A stretch of 17,548 nucleotides of DNA from JBDLRH01 sp039800165 (GTDB taxonomy: Bacteria; Pseudomonadota; Gammaproteobacteria; Burkholderiales; Burkholderiaceae_C). A model generated the notes under the pieces. That model ran no database searches and was not told the origin of the DNA. It saw only the letters and a program-made list of their open reading frames with translations. Of the stretch, positions 1 through 7,502 are shown one piece after another (position 1 is the stretch's first letter; each line of letters begins with the position of its first letter). The stretch lies in NCBI GenBank assembly GCA_039800165.1, contig JBDLRH010000024.1:1-17548 (forward strand), read 5' to 3'. The position numbers were made by a program, and so were the translations under genes.

Positions 1-1454
1 TCGAGTCCGTCGCGAAAGGGGAAGAAGGCGTCGCTGGCCACGGCCGTGCCCTGCAGCGACAGCTTCGCATGGCCGGCCTTGATGCTGGCGATGCGCGCCG
101 AATCGAGCCGGCTCATCTGCCCTGCGCCCACGCCCATGGTCATGCCGTCCTTGCAGAAGACGATGGCGTTGCTCTTGACGTACTTGGCCACCTTCCACGC
201 GAACAGCAGGTCGTCGATCTGCTGCGCGGTGGGTTGCAGCTTGGTCACCACCTTGAGGTCGGTACGCGCAAGCACATGGTTGTCGGCGCTCTGGATCAGA
301 AGGCCCGAGCCCACGCGCTTGACGTCGCTGAGGTTCTGACCGCGATCCCAGGCGGTGGCGCCACCCGGCGGCAGCGCGATCTTCAGCACCCGAACATTGG
401 CCTTGGCGCTGAACACCTGCAGCGCCTCGGGCGTGAAGTCGGGCGCCATCAGCACCTCGACAAACTGCTTGCTGACCGCCTCGGCCGCCGCGCCGTCGAG
501 CGTGCGGTTGAAGGCGATGATGCCGCCGAAGGCCGAGGTCGGGTCGGTCTGAAACGCCTTGCGATACGACTCCAGCGCATCCGCACCCACCGCCACGCCG
601 CAGGGGTTGGCGTGCTTGACGATCACGCAGGCAGGCACGTCAAAGCTCTTCACGCATTCCCACGCTGCGTCCGCATCTGCGATGTTGTTGTACGACAGCT
701 CCTTGCCCTGCAGTTGCTGCGCGGTCACCAGCGAGCCGGGCGCGGGGTACAGGTCGCGGTAGAACGCCGCGGTCTGGTGCGGGTTCTCGCCGTAGCGCAG
801 GTCTTGCAGCTTGACGAAGCGGCCGTTGGCCTGCGCCGGGTACTCGTGGCGCTTGGGCACCGGCGCCGCTTCATCAAAGTCAATCGACGACAGGTAGTCG
901 CTGATGGCGGCGTCGTAGTTGCTGATGCGGTTGAAGGCGGCCACCGACAGCGCAAAGCGCGTCTTCGCGCTCAGCCTGCCGTGTGCCTTGAGCTCATCAA
1001 CCACCGGGCCGTACTGCGCCGCATCGGTCAGCACCGCCACGTCCTTCCAGTTCTTGGCGGCGCTGCGCACCATCGCCGGGCCACCGATATCGATGTTCTC
1101 GATCGCATCGTCCAGCGTACAGCCGGCCTTGGCCACGGTGGCCTCGAACGGGTACAGGTTCACCACCAGGATGTCGATGGTCTCAATCCCGTGGGCCGCA
1201 AGCGCCGCCCTGTGCTCGGGCAGGTCGCGCCGCGCCAGCAGGCCACCATGCACCTTGGGGTGCAGCGTCTTCACGCGACCGTCCAGCATCTCGGGAAAGC
1301 CGGTGACCTCGGCCACCTCGGTCACGGGCAGGCCCTCTCGCGCCAGCAGCTTGGCGGTACCGCCGGTGGAGATGAGCTTCACGCCCAGCGCATGCAGCGC
1401 GCGGGCCAGGTCGACCACGCCGGTCTTGTCGGAAACGGAAATCAGTGCGTTCAT
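1..1454 (-). CDS. purH: Bifunctional AICAR transformylase / IMP cyclohydrolase PurH (3' end cut by window)
   Basis: Cytosolic enzyme for the last two steps of de novo purine synthesis: it formylates AICAR with 10-formyl-THF, then closes the ring to IMP. The frame opens at ATG 1454 with MNALISVSDKTGVVDLAR and stays open to the window edge, giving 484 codons of a family usually about 520-530 long, so only the C-terminal tail is missing. The N-terminal half is the MGS-like cyclohydrolase domain, with HPKVHGGLLARR. The transformylase half has LRYGENPHQ and the catalytic VKHANPCG stretch (Lys280-His281). The gene starts 9 bp after the fis stop on the same strand and no strong Shine-Dalgarno is visible, so it is probably translated as the third gene of the dusB-fis-purH transcript. 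Identification is secure; only the end is unseen. Confidence 0.97.
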   Translation of the reverse strand, partial: MNALISVSDKTGVVDLARALHALGVKLISTGGTAKLLAREGLPVTEVAEVTGFPEMLDGRVKTLHPKVHGGLLARRDLPEHRAALAAHGIETIDILVVNLYPFEATVAKAGCTLDDAIENIDIGGPAMVRSAAKNWKDVAVLTDAAQYGPVVDELKAHGRLSAKTRFALSVAAFNRISNYDAAISDYLSSIDFDEAAPVPKRHEYPAQANGRFVKLQDLRYGENPHQTAAFYRDLYPAPGSLVTAQQLQGKELSYNNIADADAAWECVKSFDVPACVIVKHANPCGVAVGADALESYRKAFQTDPTSAFGGIIAFNRTLDGAAAEAVSKQFVEVLMAPDFTPEALQVFSAKANVRVLKIALPPGGATAWDRGQNLSDVKRVGSGLLIQSADNHVLARTDLKVVTKLQPTAQQIDDLLFAWKVAKYVKSNAIVFCKDGMTMGVGAGQMSRLDSARIASIKAGHAKLSLQGTAVASDAFFPFRDGL

Positions 1455-1463
1455 GGTCGGGGC

Positions 1464-1700
1464 TTACTTGATGAGTCGGTGCTCGAGCAGCTTTTTGCGC
1501 AGCGTGTTGCGGTTCAGGCCCAACCACTCTGCCGCGCGCGACTGGTTGTGCTCGGCACGCGCCATCACCACCTCCAGCATCGGCTTCTCGAGGGTGCGCA
1601 CCATCATGTCGTACAGCCCGGCCGGCTCGGTGCCGCGCAGATCGCGGAAGTAGCCCTCCAGGCTGGAGCGGACGATGTCTTCGATCTGTTTCTTGCTCAT
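1464..1700 (-). CDS. fis: DNA-binding nucleoid protein Fis (short form)
   Basis: A 78-residue Fis-family protein that binds and bends DNA as a dimer and acts as a global regulator of growth-rate-dependent genes. The C-terminal helix-turn-helix is clear (NQSRAAEWLGLNRNTLRKKL, about residues 52-71), preceded by the dimerisation helices. It is about 20 residues shorter than the 98-residue enterobacterial Fis; what is absent is the N-terminal arm that in E. coli contacts invertases such as Hin. Short Fis proteins are usual in betaproteobacteria. The ATG overlaps the dusB stop in an ATGA at 1697-1700, which implies translational coupling, and purH follows 9 bp downstream. The dusB-fis pair is also conserved in enterobacteria. 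Confidence 0.95.
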   Translation of the reverse strand: MSKKQIEDIVRSSLEGYFRDLRGTEPAGLYDMMVRTLEKPMLEVVMARAEHNQSRAAEWLGLNRNTLRKKLLEHRLIK

Positions 1701-2746
1701 GCGTCTTGTTCTTCGGTGTCTTCGTGATGCTGTGCCAGCGCAGGCGCCTGCTCTGGCAGGCGGTCCATCTGCGCGGCCAGGGCATCGAAATAGGCGGCCA
1801 CCGCATCACGCTGTGACTGCGGGTTGTCGATCGCGTTGATCTGCTGGCGCAGCGCTTCGCCACCCGGCAGCGCGCGCACATACCAGCCGATGTGCTTGCG
1901 TGCACTGCGCACGCCAGTCCACTCGCCGTACAGGTCGATGTGCTCGTCCAGGTGCGCCAGCAGCAGGCGCTGCACCTCGGCCACCAGCGGCGGCGCAAGC
2001 AGCTCGCCGGTGGCGAGGAAGTGCGCCACCTCGCGAAAGATCCACGGGCGGCCCTGTGCCGCACGGCCGATCATCACCGCGTCGGCGCCGGTGTGGCGCA
2101 GCACCTCGCGCGCCTTGTGCGGGCTGTCGATGTCGCCGTTGGCCACCACCGGAATGCGCACCGCCGCCTTCACTGCGGCAATCGTGTCGTACTCGGCCTG
2201 GCCCTTGTAGCCCTGCTCGCGGGTGCGGCCGTGCACCGTCAGCATCTGGATGCCGGCGGCCTCGAAATCGCGCGCCAGATACACCGCGTTGCGATGCCCG
2301 GCGCACCAGCCGGTGCGCATCTTCAGCGTCACCGGCACGCCGCGCGGCGCGCACGCAGCCACCACCGCCTGCGCGATCTGCAGCGCCAGCGGCTCGTTTT
2401 GCATCAGCGCCGAGCCCGCCCACTTGTTGCAGACCTTCTTGGCCGGGCAGCCCATGTTGATGTCGATGATCTGCGCGCCGCGGTCGATGTTGTAGGCGGC
2501 GGCCTCGGCCATCATCTGCGCGTCGGTGCCCGCGATCTGCACCGCAATCGGCCCCGGTTCGCCGGTGTGGTCGGCGCGGCGGCTGGTCTTCAGGCTGTTC
2601 CAGAGTTCCTTGCGCGAGGTCACCATCTCGCTGACCGCATAACCCGCGCCCAGCGCCTTGCACAGGCGGCGAAACGGACGGTCCGTCACGCCGGCCATCG
2701 GCGCGACGAACACGTTGTTGGGAAGGTCGTAGGAAGCGATGCGCAT
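1697..2746 (-). CDS. dusB: tRNA-dihydrouridine synthase DusB
   Basis: FMN enzyme that reduces specific uridines in the tRNA D-loop to dihydrouridine using NAD(P)H. The 349-residue protein starts MRIASYDLPNNVFVAPMAGV. The FMN-barrel signature MAGVTDRPFRRL lies at residues 17-28 and the catalytic Cys100 in NMGCPAKKVC. LKMRTGW and HGRTREQGYKG are the flavin and substrate segments, followed by VANGDI and IGRAAQGRPWIF. An in-frame start exists further upstream (2827), but the residues it adds do not resemble the family, and the ATG at 2746 begins exactly where the conserved sequence starts. The C-terminal tail is acidic. It is the first gene of the dusB-fis-purH operon and overlaps fis by 4 bp. 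Confidence 0.96.
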   Translation of the reverse strand: MRIASYDLPNNVFVAPMAGVTDRPFRRLCKALGAGYAVSEMVTSRKELWNSLKTSRRADHTGEPGPIAVQIAGTDAQMMAEAAAYNIDRGAQIIDINMGCPAKKVCNKWAGSALMQNEPLALQIAQAVVAACAPRGVPVTLKMRTGWCAGHRNAVYLARDFEAAGIQMLTVHGRTREQGYKGQAEYDTIAAVKAAVRIPVVANGDIDSPHKAREVLRHTGADAVMIGRAAQGRPWIFREVAHFLATGELLAPPLVAEVQRLLLAHLDEHIDLYGEWTGVRSARKHIGWYVRALPGGEALRQQINAIDNPQSQRDAVAAYFDALAAQMDRLPEQAPALAQHHEDTEEQDA

Positions 2747-2762
2747 GGCAGCAAGGGGCGCG

Positions 2763-2768
2763 ATTCTA
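2763..2768 (-). promoter_or_regulatory. Candidate -10 element for the dusB-fis-purH operon
   Basis: On the minus strand TAGAAT (5 of 6 matches to TATAAT) lies about 16 bases upstream of the dusB ATG, so transcription would begin only about 10 bases before the start codon. No good -35 hexamer is visible at 16-18 bp. This is a pattern call only. Confidence 0.4.
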
Positions 2769-2849
2769 GCTGCCCAAAATTTAAGCAGCCAGACCGATTT
2801 TTGTGGTAGGTACCGCGGCCGGCGCAAGGCCTGCGGGCGCGGCGCTTCC

Positions 2850-2855
2850 TATACT
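2850..2855 (+). promoter_or_regulatory. Candidate -10 element giving a leaderless mRNA for the DedA/YqaA-like gene
   Basis: TATACT ends 7 bases before ATG 2863, so the expected transcription start falls on or beside the A of the start codon. The bases between are C-rich and contain no Shine-Dalgarno, which fits leaderless initiation. No clear -35 hexamer is visible. Confidence 0.42.
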
Positions 2856-2862
2856 GCCCCGC

Positions 2863-3333
2863 ATGGAAGCCTGGCTTCACATGCTGCTGGACTGGCTGGC
2901 CCTGCCCCGGGTCGGGCTCACCACCGTGTTCGTGGTGGCCTTCATTTCGGCCACGCTGCTGCCGATGGGCTCGGAGCCGGCGGTCTTTGGCCTGATCAAG
3001 CTCAACCCCGAGATGTTCTGGCCCGCCATCCTGGTGGCCACGGCCGGCAACACGCTGGGCGGCGCGGTGGACTGGTGGATGGGCCGCGGCGCCGCGCAGG
3101 TGGCCGACCGCTACGGCAAGTCGGGCGCGCACCTCAAGGCGCTGCAGTGGCTGCACCGGCTGGGGCCCAAGGCCTGCCTGCTGTCGTGGCTGCCGGTGGT
3201 GGGCGACCCGCTGTGCGCGGTGGCCGGCTGGCTCAAGCTGCCGTTCTGGCCCTGCCTGCTCTACATGGCCATCGGCAAGTTCGCGCGCTACCTGCTGATG
3301 ACGAGCGCGCTGCTGTGGGTGTGGCCCGCGTAG
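2863..3333 (+). CDS. YqaA/DedA-type small integral membrane protein
   Basis: A 156-residue polytopic inner-membrane protein of the DedA/SNARE-associated group, close in length to E. coli YqaA (about 140). Hydrophobic segments lie around residues 15-33, 44-62 and 105-150. The family's most conserved stretch is present: GDPLCAVAGWL, then LPFW and IGKFARY near the C-terminus. Members of the wider DedA family are linked to envelope integrity and lipid-carrier flipping, but the role of YqaA-type proteins is not settled. An upstream in-frame extension to 2803 adds non-hydrophobic residues and is unlikely; MEAWLHML at 2863 directly follows a -10-like element. The gene diverges from dusB and converges on ychF, with 55 bp between the stops. 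Confidence 0.85.
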   Translation: MEAWLHMLLDWLALPRVGLTTVFVVAFISATLLPMGSEPAVFGLIKLNPEMFWPAILVATAGNTLGGAVDWWMGRGAAQVADRYGKSGAHLKALQWLHRLGPKACLLSWLPVVGDPLCAVAGWLKLPFWPCLLYMAIGKFARYLLMTSALLWVWPA

Positions 3334-3388
3334 CGCAGCGTTACGCCGCGCGGGCGGCCCGGGCTGAGACCTGCGCTCAGACCTGCCC

Positions 3389-4483
<1,095 letters not shown>

Positions 4484-4513
4484 GGGAGAGGCTTTCCGGA
4501 AGCGAAGGGCGAA

Positions 4514-4519
4514 AGTGTA
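4514..4519 (-). promoter_or_regulatory. Candidate -10 element of ychF
   Basis: TACACT on the minus strand in the gap upstream of ychF would place a transcription start about 24 bases before ATG 4483. The -35 hexamer is poor. It suggests ychF need not depend on readthrough from the MOSC gene. Confidence 0.3.
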
Positions 4520-4530
4520 GGCGAGTGGAT

Positions 4531-5397
4531 TCAGTCGAACGCAAAGCGCCCGCGCACCGCCTGGCCCACCCGCAGCGTGCGCTCGGCGCCGTCGGCCACA
4601 TAGGCATTCATGCCAAAGGTCAGCGCCCCGCCCACCCGTGCGTCGGCCCGGTAGCCGCGCAGCGCCGCGTTCACCGCCCCGCCGGCCTGCGCGGTATCGG
4701 GGTCCACATCGGGGATCTGGCAGCGCGCGCACGGCTTGCAGGGCTTGAGCTCCACCGGGCCTTCGGGCGTGTCGACGACGATCGACGCCAGCCGGTCCTC
4801 GTCGTGCGCCTGCACGCCCGACAGCACGATGTTGGGCCGCATGCGCCGCGCGTCCACCGCGCCCTGCCCGGCCGCCTGGAGCTTCTCTGACAGCAAGGCG
4901 TGCGAGGCCTCGCTGGTCACCAGCAACGGAAAGCCATCCGCAAACTGCGTCGTCACCTCGCGGCCGTGCGTCCACTTCATCTCGGCCAGGCGCCGGTGCT
5001 CGGGGTCAAAGCGCACCAGTCGCAGCTTCGCGCCCAGAAAGTCGCTGAACCACTGCGCGGCCACGTTGCCCATGTCGTAGGCCTGCACCACGTCGTCCCA
5101 GACGCGGGCACGCACCGGTTCTTCCACCTCGTTGACGGACAGGTGCAGTGCCAGCATGCCCGGGGCACGCAGCATGATGTCACTGTGCCGCAGCTTGGGC
5201 TGGATGAGTGCCATGCGCGGGTGGTCGCGCTGGCTGACGAACTCGCCGTGCTCGTCCACCACCATCCAGGCACGGTCGAGGTCCAGCCCGGTCTCGGTGA
5301 GGACGGCCTCGCTCACGTCAATTCCGGCGCAGGATTTCACCGGGTAGACCCAGAGCTGGGCGATGCGGGCGTCGATGTCGCTGTGAAGGGATTCCAT
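4531..5397 (-). CDS. MOSC domain-containing protein (YcbX/mARC-like, no ferredoxin domain)
   Basis: A 288-residue protein. The N-terminal MOSC_N beta-barrel begins IAQLWVYPVKSCAGIDVSEA and the C-terminal MOSC domain carries the cysteine cluster CKPCARC (Cys220, 223, 226) followed by QIPDVDPDTA. Family members bind the molybdenum cofactor and reduce N-hydroxylated compounds; E. coli YcbX has an extra C-terminal 2Fe-2S domain that is absent here, so an external electron donor would be needed. A longer in-frame opening extends antisense through the neighbouring monooxygenase, but only the sequence from ATG 5397 resembles the family. The protein is soluble with no signal peptide. It diverges from the FAD monooxygenase across 36 bp. 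The substrate is unknown. Confidence 0.9.
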   Translation of the reverse strand: MESLHSDIDARIAQLWVYPVKSCAGIDVSEAVLTETGLDLDRAWMVVDEHGEFVSQRDHPRMALIQPKLRHSDIMLRAPGMLALHLSVNEVEEPVRARVWDDVVQAYDMGNVAAQWFSDFLGAKLRLVRFDPEHRRLAEMKWTHGREVTTQFADGFPLLVTSEASHALLSEKLQAAGQGAVDARRMRPNIVLSGVQAHDEDRLASIVVDTPEGPVELKPCKPCARCQIPDVDPDTAQAGGAVNAALRGYRADARVGGALTFGMNAYVADGAERTLRVGQAVRGRFAFD

Positions 5398-5433
5398 GGG
5401 ACGGGGATTGTGCCCCGCTCCTACAATGCCCTG
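5398..5433. promoter_or_regulatory. Very short divergent promoter region between the MOSC and FAD monooxygenase genes
   Basis: This 36-bp gap contains TACAAT at 5422-5427 (plus strand), 6 bases before ATG 5434, and CACAAT at 5412-5407 (minus strand), 9 bases before ATG 5397. Neither start codon has a Shine-Dalgarno. The spacing predicts leaderless or near-leaderless transcripts in both directions, from promoters that overlap and would compete for polymerase. The -35 hexamers are not convincing. Confidence 0.45.
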
Positions 5434-6591
5434 ATGGCCAACGCCCTTCGCCCTGACGTGTGCATCCGCGGTGCCGGCATCGTGGGCCGCACGCTCGCCC
5501 TGCTGCTGGCCCGCGAGCGCCTGCGGGTGGCGCTGGTGCAGCCGCCGCCGGCCGCTGGCGCGGTGTCCGCCTCGGGCCACGGCGATGTGCGCGCCTATGC
5601 CCTCAACCGCGCCTCGCGCCAGCTGCTCGACGGCCTGCGCGTGTGGCCCGAACTCACCGAGGCCACGCCGGTCGCGTCGATGGATGTGCACGGCGACGGC
5701 GAGGGCAGCGCACGCGGCGCCTTGCATTTCAGCGCGGCCGAGATCGGCACCGATGCGCTGGCGTGGATCGTCGATGTGCCCGCGCTCGAGCGGCTGCTGG
5801 CCGACGCGGTGCGCTATCAGCCGCTGATTGAATGCGTCGAGCAGCCGGTGCAGGCGGTGCTCACCGTTGTCTGCGAAGGCCGCGACAGCCGCACCCGCGC
5901 CGAATTCGGCGTGGACTACGAGACCTTCGGCTACGGGCAGCACGCCATCGCCACCCGCATGGCCTGCGAGCGGGCGCACGATGGCGTGGCGCGGCAGTGG
6001 TTCCTGGGCGGTGCCGGCGACGGCAGCCGCGGCGACGTGCTGGCTTTGCTGCCGCTGGGCGGGCCGCTGGGCCGCTCGGTGGCCGTGGTGTGGTCGGCCG
6101 CGCCCGAGCGGGCACGCGAACTCACCGCGCTGGACGACGCCGCGTTTGCGCAGACGCTGCAGGCCGCCTGCGGCGACGCGCTCGGCAGCCTGCAGTGCAT
6201 CGCACCGCGCGCCACCTGGCCGCTGCAGCTTTCGCGCGCCCGCCAGTGGGTGGGCGAAGGCTGGGCACTCGCCGGCGACGCCGCCCACGCGGTGCATCCG
6301 CTGGCCGGCCAGGGCCTGAACCTCGGCCTGGCCGATGCCGAATGCCTGGCGCGCACCCTGCACGAACGCGAATACTTCCGCGGTATCGGCGAGCGCCGCC
6401 TGCTGCGCCGCTACGAGCGCGCACGCCAGCTGGACGTGGGCGCGATGACGCTGGTCACCGACGGACTGCAGCGCCTGTTCAGCGCCCCGGGCAGCTGGAC
6501 GCAGGACCTGCGCAACCGCGGCCTGAGCGCCTTTGACCGCAGCGGGCCCCTCAAGCAGTGGTTCGGCCGCCAGGCCATGGGCAGCACCTGA
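5434..6591 (+). CDS. UbiH/COQ6-family FAD-dependent monooxygenase
   Basis: A 385-residue class A flavin hydroxylase like those acting on the ubiquinone ring. The N-terminal dinucleotide fold is GAGIVGRTLALLLA (glycines 13, 15, 18). The FAD-ribityl motif ALAGDAAHAVHPLAGQGLNL (around residues 279-298, Asp282) is intact. The central DG loop reads CEGRDSRTR (Glu148-Gly149), so the usual Asp is Glu and the strands before it seem shortened; the following VDYETFGYGQHAIATR is typical. Whether it works in ubiquinone synthesis (UbiH, UbiF, UbiM-type) cannot be told from sequence. The start MANALRPDVC at 5434 follows a -10 element directly. dsbC follows 63 bp downstream; the pairing of a quinone-type hydroxylase with a disulfide isomerase gene is probably just lineage synteny. 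Confidence 0.88.
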   Translation: MANALRPDVCIRGAGIVGRTLALLLARERLRVALVQPPPAAGAVSASGHGDVRAYALNRASRQLLDGLRVWPELTEATPVASMDVHGDGEGSARGALHFSAAEIGTDALAWIVDVPALERLLADAVRYQPLIECVEQPVQAVLTVVCEGRDSRTRAEFGVDYETFGYGQHAIATRMACERAHDGVARQWFLGGAGDGSRGDVLALLPLGGPLGRSVAVVWSAAPERARELTALDDAAFAQTLQAACGDALGSLQCIAPRATWPLQLSRARQWVGEGWALAGDAAHAVHPLAGQGLNLGLADAECLARTLHEREYFRGIGERRLLRRYERARQLDVGAMTLVTDGLQRLFSAPGSWTQDLRNRGLSAFDRSGPLKQWFGRQAMGST

Positions 6592-6654
6592 ACGCCAGGG
6601 AACCCGCCGGCCCACGGCAGATCACAACCACATCACAGTCTTTCAGGGAGCCCC

Positions 6655-7491
6655 ATGAACACCCCCTCTTTGCGCCGCGCGCTCGCAGCGCCTGCTCTAC
6701 CCGCTTTCGTGCTTGCCCTCGCGGCGCTGGCACTCACCGCGCTGGCACTCACCGCGCTGGCGCCAAGTGCGCATGCCCAGGGCAGCAACGCAGCGGCTTC
6801 GGCAGCGCAGGCCGGCGGCAACCCGCAGCCGGCCGATGCGGCCACCGCGGCGCGCATCCGCAAGAACCTGATGGAGCGGCTGCCGCAGATCGACAAGGTC
6901 GACGAGGTGAACCGCACCTCGATGCCCGGGCTGTTCGAGGTGCGCATCGACACCGACATCGTCTACACCGACGCCGAGGCCAACTTCCTGATCTACGGCA
7001 ACCTGGTGGACACGCGCTCCAAGCGCAACCTGACCGAAGAACGGCAGGCCAAGCTCAACGCGCTGGACTTTGACGCGCTGCCGCTGGCCGATGCCTTCAC
7101 CGTGGTGCGCGGCAACGGCAAGCGCAAGATCGCCGTCTTCCAGGACCCGAACTGCGGCTACTGCAAGCGCTTCGAGCGCGACCTGCAGAAGGTCGACAAC
7201 ATCACGGTGCACATGTTCCTGCTGCCGATCCTGGGCAAGGACTCCACCGACAAGTCGGGCCACATCTGGTGCGCCAAAGACCGCGCCAAGGCCTGGCAAG
7301 ACTGGATGCTGCGCAGCCAGGTGCCGGCAGCGGCCAGTTGCGACACCGCTGCGCTCAAGCGCAACGTGGACTTCGGACGCAAGCACCGCATCAACGGCAC
7401 GCCCACGCTGGTGCTGGCCGACGGCACCCGCGTGCCTGGCGCCATCAACGCCGAGCAGCTCGAGAAGATGCTGGCCGAAGCAGCCCGCTGA
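6655..7491 (+). CDS. dsbC: Periplasmic thiol:disulfide interchange protein DsbC
   Basis: A 278-residue protein disulfide isomerase that reshuffles wrong disulfides in exported proteins and is kept reduced by DsbD. The signal peptide has a long Leu/Ala core (residues about 10-37) and a cleavage site after AHA (39-41). The N-terminal dimerisation domain spans about 60-130, and the thioredoxin-like domain carries the active site CGYC (167-170) and cis-proline loop GTPT (Pro250). Cys206 and Cys229 probably form the structural disulfide known in E. coli DsbC. AGGGAG four bases before ATG is a good ribosome site. The signal peptide contains a 15-bp in-frame duplication. The M61 peptidase gene starts 11 bp after the stop. 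Confidence 0.96.
   Translation: MNTPSLRRALAAPALPAFVLALAALALTALALTALAPSAHAQGSNAAASAAQAGGNPQPADAATAARIRKNLMERLPQIDKVDEVNRTSMPGLFEVRIDTDIVYTDAEANFLIYGNLVDTRSKRNLTEERQAKLNALDFDALPLADAFTVVRGNGKRKIAVFQDPNCGYCKRFERDLQKVDNITVHMFLLPILGKDSTDKSGHIWCAKDRAKAWQDWMLRSQVPAAASCDTAALKRNVDFGRKHRINGTPTLVLADGTRVPGAINAEQLEKMLAEAAR
6724..6760 (+). repeat. 15-bp tandem repeat inside the dsbC signal peptide
   Basis: Unit GCGCTGGCACTCACC occurs twice exactly (6724-6738, 6739-6753), followed by the first 7 bases of a third copy. It is in frame and encodes ALALT twice, lengthening the hydrophobic core. Unit number could change by replication slippage without breaking the frame. Confidence 0.85.
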
Positions 7492-7502
7492 ATCCGCACC
7501 CC

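Noticed and set aside
69..1727. 552-residue plus-strand open frame
   Set aside because: Antisense shadow of purH and fis; long because GC-rich codons leave few stops. It has no family features, while the minus strand encodes complete PurH and Fis motifs.
3364..3380. CTGAG/CTCAG inverted repeat between the convergent YqaA-like and ychF genes as a bidirectional terminator
   Set aside because: Five-bp stem without T-runs on either strand; it arises from a locally repeated CTCAGACCTG.
5398..6615. Upstream extension of the MOSC frame through the opposite strand
   Set aside because: The added residues are antisense to the FAD monooxygenase, which has intact flavin motifs; the MOSC fold begins at ATG 5397.
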